From NCBI GenBank assembly GCA_002780065.1, contig PEWQ01000011.1, forward strand, positions 1 through 20,685: a stretch of 20,685 nt of DNA, given 5' to 3'. The translations under genes and the position numbers were made by a program. This DNA is from Candidatus Hydrogenedentes bacterium CG07_land_8_20_14_0_80_42_17 (GTDB lineage: Bacteria > UBA8481). Of this stretch, positions 1 to 6,670 are shown in pieces. Numbering within the stretch: the first letter of the stretch is position 1; every line of letters begins with the position of its first letter. A model generated the notes under the pieces. The model was not told where the DNA came from. It saw only the letters and a list, made by a program, of their open reading frames with translations, and did no database searches.

Positions 1-304
1 ATCTATTGTAAGCGAAGAGGAATCTCCTCTCAAAAATTCTGCAGTAACTTTTATTTCATTTATTATTTTTGGTTTCATTCCTTTAGCCGCTTATGTTGTT
101 TCACGTTTTGTTCCTGTATTCGGAGAAAATACTTTTATGGTCGCATCGTTTCTAACAGGAGTAACGCTTTTTATTCTCGGCTCGTTGAAATACAGGTTTA
201 CACTCCGCAATCCTTTTGTTTCAGGATTGGAAATGCTTATTGTCGGTGGACTTGCCTCTGGCGCTGCATACTTGATTGGAATACTTCTCTCAGGATTGGC
301 GTGA
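1..304 (+). CDS. VIT1/CCC1-family metal ion transporter, C-terminal part (5' end outside window)
   Basis: The open frame starting at base 2 gives about 100 residues and ends with TGA at 302-304. It is very hydrophobic, with three likely membrane helices. The ending (GLEMLIVGGLASGAAYLIG, then LLSGLA) and the middle section FGFIPLAAYVV followed by FLTGVTLFILGSLKYR match the end of the VIT1/CCC1 family. In that family these helices belong to an iron/manganese transporter that moves metal out of the cytosol. The N-terminal half lies before the window, so substrate and full length cannot be judged. The last codons lie in a 16-bp sequence repeated at 1247-1262 (see findings). Family call is by sequence pattern only. 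Confidence 0.75.
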   Translation, partial: SIVSEEESPLKNSAVTFISFIIFGFIPLAAYVVSRFVPVFGENTFMVASFLTGVTLFILGSLKYRFTLRNPFVSGLEMLIVGGLASGAAYLIGILLSGLA

Positions 305-305
305 T
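290..305. repeat. 16-bp direct repeat, left copy, overlapping the transporter stop codon
   Basis: The sequence tcaggattggcgtgat occurs here and again, identically, at 1247-1262. The left copy covers the last four sense codons and the stop of the VIT1/CCC1-type gene. The two copies bracket the hicAB islet, as expected for a duplication made on insertion or by recombination at an attachment-like site. Similarity continues weakly past the repeat (aaattct followed by ttcg on both sides). Confidence 0.6.
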
Positions 306-380
306 GAAATTCTGATTCGTGCTCGACAGATTATGATTTGGGATTAGGATTTGGTTTGAGACCTTCGCCCTGCCAGTCGC

Positions 381-436
381 CAGAACGTGTGAAATAATTG
401 AAAATTCACCACAGAGTATGCGATAGGGGCGAACCT
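381..436. repeat. Half copy of a palindromic intergenic repeat, upstream of hicA
   Basis: This stretch aligns with the left half of the palindrome at 1052-1152. Both share cagaacgtgt, an A/T run, ttcaccacag and gggcgaacct. The right half of the palindrome is absent here; the hicA promoter region begins immediately after gaacct. The hicAB genes therefore sit between two copies of the same repeat half in direct orientation. Confidence 0.6.
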
Positions 437-445
437 AAATAATAT

Positions 446-480
446 TTGACAAATGATATTATTGTGATATCACACTATCC
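446..480 (+). promoter_or_regulatory. Candidate hicAB promoter and operator palindrome
   Basis: A consensus -35 box TTGACA lies at 446-451. A -10-like TATCAC at 468-473 follows after 16 bases; it matches only moderately. The -10 region overlaps a perfect 10-bp palindrome, GTGATATCAC, at 464-473. TGATAT occurs at 454-459 and 465-470. HicB antitoxins commonly repress their own operon by binding inverted repeats at the promoter, so this palindrome is a reasonable operator candidate. No binding is shown. A start near 480 would leave only a very short leader before hicA. Confidence 0.4.
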
Positions 481-486
481 TATATT

Positions 487-681
487 ATGCCTCGGAAAAT
501 ACGACAACTTATTGCAGATTTGGAAAAGGCTGGGTATGTCAATAGAGGAGGCAAGGGTAGCCACAGGAATTTCTTACATCCTAAGTGTCCTTATGTTGTT
601 CGCTTGTCAGGGAACCAAGGGGAAGATGCATTGCCCTATCAGGAAAAAGCCGTAAAACGGGCATTAAAGGAGATTCAGTAA
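487..681 (+). CDS. hicA: HicA family toxin (mRNA interferase)
   Basis: This is a 64-residue basic protein with the HicA pattern: an N-terminal helix (KIRQLIADLEKAGYV) followed by GGKGSHRNFLHP. His26 in KGSHRNF matches the conserved HicA catalytic His. The family folds as a small double-stranded-RNA-binding-like domain and cleaves mRNA when its antitoxin is lost. The length is normal for HicA. The ATG at 487 has no recognisable Shine-Dalgarno sequence and lies just after the candidate promoter, so translation may start on a very short leader. The TAA stop shares one base with the ATG of hicB (TAATG at 679-683), so the two genes are translationally coupled. Confidence 0.88.
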   Translation: MPRKIRQLIADLEKAGYVNRGGKGSHRNFLHPKCPYVVRLSGNQGEDALPYQEKAVKRALKEIQ

Positions 682-1019
682 TGAGCAAAAAAAAGAGCAA
701 TGATTACCTCAAGATTGTGGAGTGGTCTGAAGAGGATCAGTGTTATATTGGGATGGCACCAGGTTTGATTTTGGGTGGTGTACACGGGAAGAATCAGAAA
801 AAGGTTTTTAATGAACTGTGTAAAGCAGTGGATGAAGCCGTACAACTACTTCGAAGAGAAGGAAGACCGCTTCCAGTTACGATGGCAAGAAAGAAGTTTT
901 CAGGGAAAATAGCACTTAGAATTCCGCCTCAATTGCATAAAGTTCTTGCCGGAAAGGCATTCCAAGAGGGTAAGAGTGTCAATAAGCTGATACAGCATAA
1001 ATTACAACGAGCCATATAA
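681..1019 (+). CDS. hicB: HicB family antitoxin with C-terminal DNA-binding domain
   Basis: This 112-residue protein begins with a partly degraded-RNase-H-like HicB domain (DYLKIVEWSEEDQCYIGMAPGL, then VFNELCKAVDEAVQLL, residues about 8-60). It ends with a HicB_C ribbon-helix-helix segment (residues about 74-112: KIALRIPPQLHKVLAGKAF, then SVNKLIQHKL). Such proteins neutralise HicA by direct contact and repress the operon through the C-terminal domain. The chosen start at 681 has a good ribosome site, AAAGGAG at 666-672 with 8-base spacing, and follows the TAATG overlap with hicA. An upstream in-frame start at 585 would lie inside hicA and is unlikely. Confidence 0.87.
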   Translation: MSKKKSNDYLKIVEWSEEDQCYIGMAPGLILGGVHGKNQKKVFNELCKAVDEAVQLLRREGRPLPVTMARKKFSGKIALRIPPQLHKVLAGKAFQEGKSVNKLIQHKLQRAI

Positions 1020-1051
1020 TGACTGCATCCACACGGAATTGGCAATGCGTC

Positions 1052-1152
1052 AGAACGTGTAAAAAAATAATTTTTCACCACAGATAATGTGGTATGGGCG
1101 AACCTATGTGTTCGCCATGAACTCCGTGGTGAATTTTTATTTCATACGTTCT
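1052..1152. repeat. 101-bp imperfect palindrome (MITE/REP-like) downstream of hicB
   Basis: The ends are inverted repeats: agaacgt at 1052-1058 against acgttct at 1146-1152. Inside, ttcaccac at 1074-1081 pairs with gtggtgaa at 1126-1133. A central hairpin pairs ggcgaac (1097-1103) with gttcgcc (1110-1116). It has no coding capacity. The left half is repeated at 381-436. The architecture is that of a non-autonomous palindromic element; it would form a long hairpin in RNA read through hicB and might act as a transcript end, though no U-tract follows. Confidence 0.65.
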
Positions 1153-1161
1153 CAGCTATGG

Positions 1162-1244
1162 GTGGTAGCCGCAGGCTTATTCCTGCGTGACAATCGTAAA
1201 GTGTGATGTGGGTGCAATGTGGTAGCCGCAAGCTTTAGCCTGTA
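1162..1244. repeat. Two tandem REP-like units
   Basis: The 12-mer gtggtagccgca occurs at 1162-1173 and 1219-1230, 57 bp apart. Each copy is followed by a variant of aggctt/aagctt and then a cctg-containing segment. In the first unit CGCAGG (1170-1175) pairs with CCTGCG (1182-1187) around a 6-base loop; the second unit has lost part of that pairing. These look like short repetitive extragenic palindromes. No gene lies between hicB and the ccs operon; this repeat cluster fills most of the gap. Confidence 0.55.
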
Positions 1245-1246
1245 CT

Positions 1247-1262
1247 TCAGGATTGGCGTGAT
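1247..1262. repeat. 16-bp direct repeat, right copy
   Basis: This is an identical copy of tcaggattggcgtgat at 290-305. Together the copies bracket 941 bp holding the half repeat, hicAB, the palindrome and the REP-like units. The right copy is non-coding, whereas the left copy is part of the transporter gene. Confidence 0.6.
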
Positions 1263-1295
1263 TGCGATTTAAATTCTACTTCGAATTTGATCAGG

Positions 1296-1883
1296 TCATG
1301 ATTTTGATTTAGACATTAGATAATCGATTGTTTTATTCATCTCTTCAGCTTCCATCGTCCCGGGTTTCAATTCGATAAATCTCTTCCAATGCTGAATTGC
1401 AAGACCGGTATCACTGAGATTGTGGAATGCGATTATGCCGGCGCGATAATGCAACTCAGCATTGTCGGGCTCGGTGACCAATGCTTTGCCCAATGCCGCA
1501 TAAGCTTTCTTTGCTATTCCAAGCCTCCCGTAGAGCACACTGGCAACCATCAGAGTGGCAGTATCTTCAGCTATTATCGATGCCTTGGATATGTTTGCTT
1601 CAGCAAGATCAGTGTCTCCAATAGCAATCTGATAAGTTGAAAGAGCTAACAGTGCGTCAAGATCCTCACCGTTTTCATTCAGCCGTTTAATGAGAGCCGT
1701 TATTTGTGGAGGAACTTCCTTTCCATTTTTTCTAAATGCCAGTTCGTGCGGATTTAAAAGAAGCTCATCGATGCCAGCACTTATTGACGGTCGCTTGTAT
1801 TGCTTTGCCGCATAGAATAACATTGCTATGACCACCACGGCAAAAATGCACCATACAACAGTAATCTTTTTATTGACGTTCAT
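1296..1883 (-). CDS. Membrane-anchored TPR protein of the cytochrome c biogenesis operon
   Basis: This 195-residue protein has an N-terminal signal anchor (residues about 8-24, ITVVWCIFAVVVIAMLF) and a periplasmic part containing tetratricopeptide-like helices: about 85-110 (IGDTDLAEANISKAS), 115-138 (GRLGIAKKAYAALGKAL) and 140-180 (AELHYRAGIIAFHN through LAIQHWKRFIELKPG). The layout resembles NrfG/CcmI-like TPR proteins that hold apocytochrome c for heme ligation. It is the last gene of the minus-strand ccs operon, starting 10 bases after the CcsB-type gene, with AAGGAG just before its ATG. The exact role is inferred from position; TPR sequence alone does not fix a partner. Confidence 0.7.
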   Translation of the reverse strand: MNVNKKITVVWCIFAVVVIAMLFYAAKQYKRPSISAGIDELLLNPHELAFRKNGKEVPPQITALIKRLNENGEDLDALLALSTYQIAIGDTDLAEANISKASIIAEDTATLMVASVLYGRLGIAKKAYAALGKALVTEPDNAELHYRAGIIAFHNLSDTGLAIQHWKRFIELKPGTMEAEEMNKTIDYLMSKSKS

Positions 1884-1893
1884 TTATTCTCCT

Positions 1894-2916
1894 TTATGCG
1901 TACGAATGCAGTCCTGACAGAAAATAATTAACTCCAAAATATGTGAAGACAACAATTACAAAGCCGATCACAGCAAGCGCAACCGTCCATCTGCCTCTCA
2001 AACCGGCAACTATCCTTGAGTGAAGATATGCCGCGTAAATTAACCAGGTAATCAGCGCCCATGTCTCCTTCGGATCCCATGACCAGTAGGTGCCCCAGGT
2101 CTCGTTTGCCCATACGGCTCCTGTGACTATTCCTAAAGTCATGAATGGAAATGAGAAGCGAATCGCCGTTTCGACAGCTTGGTCTATTTTGTCGAGCGGC
2201 GGCAAGATCGACAGAAGAGTTTTAGAGATCTTGCCGGAAAAAATTCCGGTTCCTATAGCAACGAGTAATGCTATTGAAAATGCTTTCGCATCAAGCGGTA
2301 TTCTGAACCTTGCTCGAATTCCTTCAATTGGTGCAAGAGCGTCGATTTTTGAGAGGATAAGATGCAACGCAAAATAGACTAAGGCACCTGTAATTAATCC
2401 TGCATTGACTGAACCGAACCACCGGCACGCTTTGCTGTTTCGATCGTCTTTTTCCTGAGCGAGAAGATAAAGCACTCCGAGCGCATAAGAAAAAGCCACT
2501 ACCGAGTAACCGATGAAATAGGAAACAACGTGTGCAAGAAGCCAATTGGATTTTAATGCGGGAATCAATGGACGCAATTCTATTTCACCTTGCAATTGAG
2601 CATATCCGAGAAAGAGAAGCGCGAGAGGAGAGGCGCCTGCTCCGGCAATAGGCATTTCGAGATACTTTTCGAGAATAAGAGTTGATACCACGATGAGCCA
2701 CGCAAAAAGAACTAAAGTTTCAAATGTGTTGGTGAAAGGAATTCTTCCGGCTTTAACGGTCATGATTCCTATTGCCGCAGTGTTGAAGACTCCGCCCAAT
2801 AGAAGAGCATAATAGCCTGTTTTACCGATATGCTCTTTTCTGGCTGAAAAAGCGGCAATATAAATTACAGTCGCCGCCAGATACATGACGAGTGCCGCAT
2901 TGAAAAGTAAACTCAT
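1894..2916 (-). CDS. ccsB: Cytochrome c biogenesis protein CcsA/CcsB type (System II heme exporter subunit)
   Basis: This is a 340-residue multi-pass membrane protein of the CcmC/CcsA heme-handling family. The tryptophan-rich WWD-type segment lies at residues 274-299 (WGTYWSWDPKETWALITWL). It is flanked by candidate heme-ligand histidines: His129 in LLAHVVSYFIGY and His337 in the terminal FGVNYFLSGLHSYA. The early NTFETLVLFAW motif is also typical. In System II this protein with ResB carries heme to the outer face and joins it to CXXCH motifs. Its ATG overlaps the end of resB by 4 bases (ATGA at 2913-2916), so they are translationally coupled. Naming differs between lineages (CcsA, CcsB, ResC). 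Confidence 0.9.
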   Translation of the reverse strand: MSLLFNAALVMYLAATVIYIAAFSARKEHIGKTGYYALLLGGVFNTAAIGIMTVKAGRIPFTNTFETLVLFAWLIVVSTLILEKYLEMPIAGAGASPLALLFLGYAQLQGEIELRPLIPALKSNWLLAHVVSYFIGYSVVAFSYALGVLYLLAQEKDDRNSKACRWFGSVNAGLITGALVYFALHLILSKIDALAPIEGIRARFRIPLDAKAFSIALLVAIGTGIFSGKISKTLLSILPPLDKIDQAVETAIRFSFPFMTLGIVTGAVWANETWGTYWSWDPKETWALITWLIYAAYLHSRIVAGLRGRWTVALAVIGFVIVVFTYFGVNYFLSGLHSYA

Positions 2917-4274
2917 TCCTTTCCTCCTGCCATTTTTAATTCCGATTCTTTCACTAAAGTCATAAACCAGTTCCTTGCATCTCTATGAGCATGATATGTC
3001 CAGGACGATGCAACAAGAATTTTTTTTCCATTTTCATTTTTCACTAATGCCCAAACTTTGCGATGCGAAAAGAAAAATATGAAAGAGACACCGATAAGAA
3101 GCACGATAAAGCCGGTATATACAACGGGAACACCGGGATCTTTAGCGGCTTCGAGCACGGTGTATCGAAAACCCTCCTGATCATAACTGGATTGATAGAA
3201 TCGCCATCCGGCAAAGTCGAGCGGATGATTGACTCTTACAGTTTTTCTTCCAACCGGCTGATTGCCGGATATAACAACTATTTCGGAAATCCAATCTTTT
3301 GGAGGATTGTTAGGGTCGATTAAATATCGGAGAGAAATTCCTGAAGAGGTTGTGATAGGTTTTTCATCAGGAAAGAGAAAAACCTTTTCTTTGGCAATGC
3401 CATTTTCAATAATCGAGACCTGCATGATCGGTGAGATAAAATCTTTTGAACGCTCAACAATTTTGTCATTTTCAAAAACTGCATCCGGATATATTGCATC
3501 AACATGAATAGAATACTTGCCGTCAGGAGAAGATAGCTCACTGCCGATATCAACGGTTTTTCTTTCGGATTCATTTATGCCAGGAGAAGATATTTCGAGA
3601 TCACTGTAATATTCCATTTTGAAATCATCTAGCGCAAGAGCAAATGGGAGTTTTTTTTCACTGCCGTTTCGAAGATGCACAGTATCGTTCATTGCACCTT
3701 CTTCTATTATTATGCTTCCCTTTTCACTCCAAAGCCTGCCCATTACCGCTCCGATAATGATTATGATGAATCCAATATGCGTTATGAAGAACGCCCAGTG
3801 GCTGTAGCGGTGCTTCTCCGCAACAAGCATTTTTACTCCATTCTCTTCCAGAGTTCTTATCTCAAATCCTTTTTCATTTAGAGTTTGAGAAAAATTATCG
3901 AAGGATGTTTTCGAGGCGTCTAAAGTTACAGACGGAGTCATGGAAAGAATTTCGTTTTTATTTTTGATAGGCTCAGATGATTTAATAGAGTTCATTGTTT
4001 TCGGAAGCCAGTTGATTCCGCAGAGTAACGAGTTGGCAACCAGCAAAGCGAGCAGAGTGTTGAACCATTTTGTTCCATACATCTTGCCGGCATGCAGATC
4101 GAATGTTTCCGCTACTTTCATTACAACAGGTCCGAAGGTGCGAATGTATGCAGATTCGTCTGCTTCGCTTCCGAGGTCAAGAAACGTTCCAATGCCGGAA
4201 ACTATAGCGATAATTAGAAGAAGAGCTATGGCAAACTCCATCGAGGAGAGAAAAGAGATTGATCGCTTAAACAT
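2913..4274 (-). CDS. resB: Cytochrome c biogenesis protein ResB/Ccs1 family
   Basis: This 453-residue protein has the usual ResB plan. An N-terminal helix carries the family signature (LSSMEFAIALLLIIAIVSGIG). A second helix (WFNTLLALLVANSLLCGI) and a third (HWAFFITHIGFIIIIIGAVMG, starting with a His) follow. Then comes a large periplasmic domain of about 200 residues ending with HPLDFAGWRFYQSSY, and a last helix (VVYTGFIVLLIGVSFIFFF). ResB pairs with CcsA to form the System II cytochrome c synthetase and probably presents apocytochrome. It starts 3 bases after the upstream TPR gene and overlaps the CcsB-type gene. ResB and CcsB are separate here, not fused as in some lineages. Confidence 0.9.
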   Translation of the reverse strand: MFKRSISFLSSMEFAIALLLIIAIVSGIGTFLDLGSEADESAYIRTFGPVVMKVAETFDLHAGKMYGTKWFNTLLALLVANSLLCGINWLPKTMNSIKSSEPIKNKNEILSMTPSVTLDASKTSFDNFSQTLNEKGFEIRTLEENGVKMLVAEKHRYSHWAFFITHIGFIIIIIGAVMGRLWSEKGSIIIEEGAMNDTVHLRNGSEKKLPFALALDDFKMEYYSDLEISSPGINESERKTVDIGSELSSPDGKYSIHVDAIYPDAVFENDKIVERSKDFISPIMQVSIIENGIAKEKVFLFPDEKPITTSSGISLRYLIDPNNPPKDWISEIVVISGNQPVGRKTVRVNHPLDFAGWRFYQSSYDQEGFRYTVLEAAKDPGVPVVYTGFIVLLIGVSFIFFFSHRKVWALVKNENGKKILVASSWTYHAHRDARNWFMTLVKESELKMAGGKE

Positions 4275-4277
4275 TTA

Positions 4278-4811
4278 TTATTTGTTGAGTTCTGCTTTTA
4301 AAGCTTCTACTGCCTTTTTTGCCATTTCAGACTTTGCACCCATCGGTTCGACCTTTAAATATTTCTCGAAGTATTCAATGGCTTTGTTATTGTCTCCGGA
4401 TTCATGCATTGCGAGTACTGCCATTTCGAAAAGTGCTCCAGGATGATTGGCGTTTATAGATAGAGCCTTTTTTAGATCGCTTTCAGATTCTTCGGCTTTG
4501 CCGAGTCTGCGTTTTTGACGGGCAACTTCGACTAGCTTGTCGATATTTTTGGGGTCTGCGGCTAACTCTTTTTCAGCCGCCGCTAGCTCTTCAGGTGAAG
4601 CCTGCTCCATCGACATCCCGGATGAACTTTGATTCATTGCAGAGCTGTCTGTATTCATCGGACAGGTTGCGGACATAGCTCCTGAACTCATCATTGAATG
4701 AGCATTATTCTCAACCGGTTCCAGATTGTTCTTCGGCACTGCCGCCCAATAACCGATTCCGATTCCAACCAATAATGCCGCCGCAAGTAATAATGCATTG
4801 TTTCTTGTCAT
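4278..4811 (-). CDS. Signal-anchored TPR protein with Met/Ser-rich linker, first gene of the ccs operon
   Basis: The 177-residue protein starts at ATG 4811 (MTRNN), preceded by AAGGAG at 4819-4824 with 7-base spacing; an in-frame ATG seven codons upstream lies before that ribosome site and is less likely. Residues 5-22 form a signal anchor. Residues 38-68 are rich in Met and Ser, with one His and one Cys (H38, M40, M41, M46, C50, M52, M59, M66, M68). Residues about 72-175 form TPR-like helices (EELAAAEKELAADP, ALFEMAVLAMHESGDNNKA, IEYFEKYLKVEP). As the lead gene before resB it is probably a periplasmic apocytochrome-handling factor. The Met-rich stretch could bind copper or heme, but that is speculation. 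Confidence 0.7.
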   Translation of the reverse strand: MTRNNALLLAAALLVGIGIGYWAAVPKNNLEPVENNAHSMMSSGAMSATCPMNTDSSAMNQSSSGMSMEQASPEELAAAEKELAADPKNIDKLVEVARQKRRLGKAEESESDLKKALSINANHPGALFEMAVLAMHESGDNNKAIEYFEKYLKVEPMGAKSEMAKKAVEALKAELNK

Positions 4812-4967
4812 AATAAGACTCCTTATTTTCAAAATTGATTCACTATTATTTCATTAAATCTCATTAAGTAAATAAATTTTAGTGTAGCTTTTCACTACGG
4901 CTTGCTAACGTGCAAGTTAAAAACATAAGAGCTTGTGGTTTTTGCTTTGATTATTATTTGTTAAAGA

Positions 4968-4973
4968 TATTAT
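4968..4973 (+). promoter_or_regulatory. Candidate -10 box upstream of the octaheme cytochrome gene
   Basis: TATTAT at 4968-4973 follows TTGATT at 4947-4952 with a short 15-base spacer, about 50 bases before the ATG at 5023. The rest of the divergent 211-bp intergenic region shows one small inverted repeat, CTTGC (4901-4905) with GCAAG (4912-4916). That repeat lies between the ccs operon and this gene and could be a shared regulator site. Both calls are weak. Confidence 0.25.
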
Positions 4974-5022
4974 GTTCACTGGAATAGTGGTAAATATTTT
5001 ATTTGAAGGAAAGGAGTTCATC

Positions 5023-6410
5023 ATGCAAAAAAAATATGGAATAATAAATCGTGCAACGATTTTTTTTGGGATGACTTTTTTGATTGTGTTTCTAATTGCA
5101 GTTACTCAGTCGAGTATTCTGGGCTCTACTACAGAAGAATCGGGAAATCCGAAGAATAGAATTGTATTGCATGTCATACTTCTAGGACGCCGGTGATAGT
5201 TCAGCAGTGGCGCGAGAGCCTGCATTCAAAGATCGGAACCGGCTGTATTGAATGTCACGGAGCCGATTCTTCAGATTCTGATGCATTTATGCATAATGGA
5301 AATTTAATTGCTACTATAGTGACCCCAAAAGATTGCGCTGTTTGCCATAAAGAGATAGCCGATGAATTTCAGACAAGCCATCACGCTCGCGCCGGCGAGA
5401 TTCTCGGTTCGCTCGACAATGTTCTTGGCGAAGTAGTAGAAGGATTACCGGCCGCCGCAAACGGATGCCAGCAATGTCATGGAACAAAGGTGAGATTTTT
5501 ATTCACTGATACAGGTGCAGTTCGACGTGATACTTCAGGCAAATTACTTTTTGACCCTGCAACATGGCCGAATACAGGAATGGGACGAATGAATCTGGAT
5601 GGTTCACGCGGAAGCTGTTCAGCCTGCCATTCGCGCCATACTTTTTCACGCAAGATGGCGCGCTCACCGGAAGTTTGCGGAAAGTGTCATATGGGGCCTG
5701 ACCATCCTCAAGCTGAAATATACAATGAATCGAAGCACGGAATAGCGTTCAACTCTCAGCGCGATTCAATGAATATGAATTCGGAAACTTGGATAGCTGG
5801 AGTGAACTACAGTGCGGCTCCTACATGTGCTACGTGCCATATGAGTGCTACACGCAATCAGCCGGTTACTCATGATGTTGGCAAACGCATTTCATGGACG
5901 CTTAGACCTGTTATCTCACAAAAGCTTGAGAATTCCGATTCACGCCGTGATTCGATGAAGGATGTTTGCGCCGCGTGCCACTCTTCGAATTTCGTTAGTT
6001 CTTTTTATGTTCAATACGACAATGCTGTAAATCTTTACAATGAGAAATTTGCTCGCCCGGCGCAGGAAATAATCGCGGCTTTGAAAGATGCAGGGAAGCT
6101 TACTCCGACGCAGTTCGACGAAAAGATGGAATGGATATATTACGAATTATGGCACCATGAGGGCCGGCGGGCTCGAATGGGAGCTTCGATGATGGGACCG
6201 GATTACACTCAGTGGCATGGCTTCTACGAGGTTGCGAAGAATTTTTACACGGAATTTTTGCCTGAAGCTGAACGTCTTGCACAAGGCACTTCTGCTCAAT
6301 CTGTAATAGAGGAGATTAAAAATCGTGATGACAACAAATGGCTTCGCGGACTTCCACCGGAAGAGCGTGAACGAATTATGCAATTCTATCGTCAAAGATA
6401 CGGTCAGTAA
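5023..6410 (+). CDS. Octaheme c-type cytochrome, hydroxylamine oxidoreductase (HAO) family, interrupted by a one-base frameshift
   Basis: The gene starts at ATG 5023 with AAGGAG at 5011-5016 and encodes an N-terminal export helix. That first frame stops at 5194-5196. The heme-binding body is in another frame, open from 5160 to 6410. It holds eight CXXCH motifs: CIACH (5163), CIECH, CAVCH, CQQCH, CSACH, CGKCH, CATCH, CAACH. HAO-like signatures include PKDCAVCH, TWPNTGMGRMN, GSCSACHSRH, CGKCHMGPDHPQ, APTCATCHMSAT, WHHEGRRARMG and MMGPDYTQWHGFYEV. No CXXCK motif is present, which argues against octaheme nitrite reductase. Family members oxidise hydroxylamine or, in epsilonproteobacterial types, probably reduce nitrogen compounds; direction cannot be read here. 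Starting at GTG 5193 would give 405 residues, without signal peptide or first heme. The gene is divergent from the ccs operon that would mature it. Confidence 0.8.
5157..5163 (+). other. Frameshift junction in the octaheme cytochrome gene
   Basis: Upstream of here the signal-peptide frame is open. In the heme-body frame a TAG at 5157-5159 blocks any upstream reading, and the first heme codon TGT begins at 5163. Joining the two requires a -1 shift, equal to one lost base, between about 5157 and 5163. The local sequence (aatagaattgta) has no homopolymer and no classic slippery heptamer. Confidence 0.75.
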
Positions 6411-6446
6411 GAATAGTGTAACCGGAGTTCGGAGTGTAATATTATT

Positions 6447-6670
6447 TTATCTATTGATATTATTTATGCCGTATCGCTCCAATTTTCGGTAAATTGTTGT
6501 TCTGTCAATTCCGAGTCTGCGGGCTGAAATGCAGTTTTTACAGCTTCATACGCATTAGATGCAGTATAAATATTCCAGCCTTCTTCAGACAATAAAGCTG
6601 AAAGACTATCACGTATGACAGCTTCATCATCTACGATAAGAATTGAAATTTCTGATTTAATCTCGGACAT
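6447..6670 (-). pseudogene. Remnant of an NtrC-family response regulator (internal deletion)
   Basis: From ATG 6670 (AAGGTG just upstream) the frame encodes the start of a receiver domain: ISILIVDDEAVIRDSLSALL, then EEGWNIYTASNAYEAVKTA. It carries the acidic DD pair but ends before the phospho-acceptor Asp. The frame then turns to unrelated residues and stops at 6464. In a second frame the same bases encode ISARRLGIDRTTIYRKLERYG, ending with TAA at 6447-6449. That is the typical C-terminal Fis-type helix-turn-helix of NtrC-like sigma-54 activators. So a deletion has removed the rest of the receiver, the AAA+ domain and the linker, joining both ends out of frame near 6534. Such regulators normally have about 450 residues. 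It may once have controlled the adjacent cytochrome gene. Confidence 0.8.

Noticed and set aside
3940-4446. 168-codon open frame on the plus strand opposite resB and the TPR gene
   Set aside because: Shadow of clearly recognised genes on the other strand, with no ribosome site and no recognisable protein.
4899-4913. Sigma-54 promoter (GG...GC) between the ccs operon and the cytochrome gene
   Set aside because: The GG and GC are 11 bases apart where 10 are needed, and the flanking bases do not match. The NtrC relic nearby made it tempting.
4972-5022. ATG at 4972 as start of the cytochrome signal peptide
   Set aside because: It lacks a ribosome site and adds residues before a good export helix; ATG 5023 has AAGGAG at the right distance.
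5140-5175. Programmed -1 frameshift to make the full octaheme cytochrome
   Set aside because: The sequence aatagaattgta has no slippery heptamer and I see no strong downstream stem. A lost base or sequencing error is simpler.
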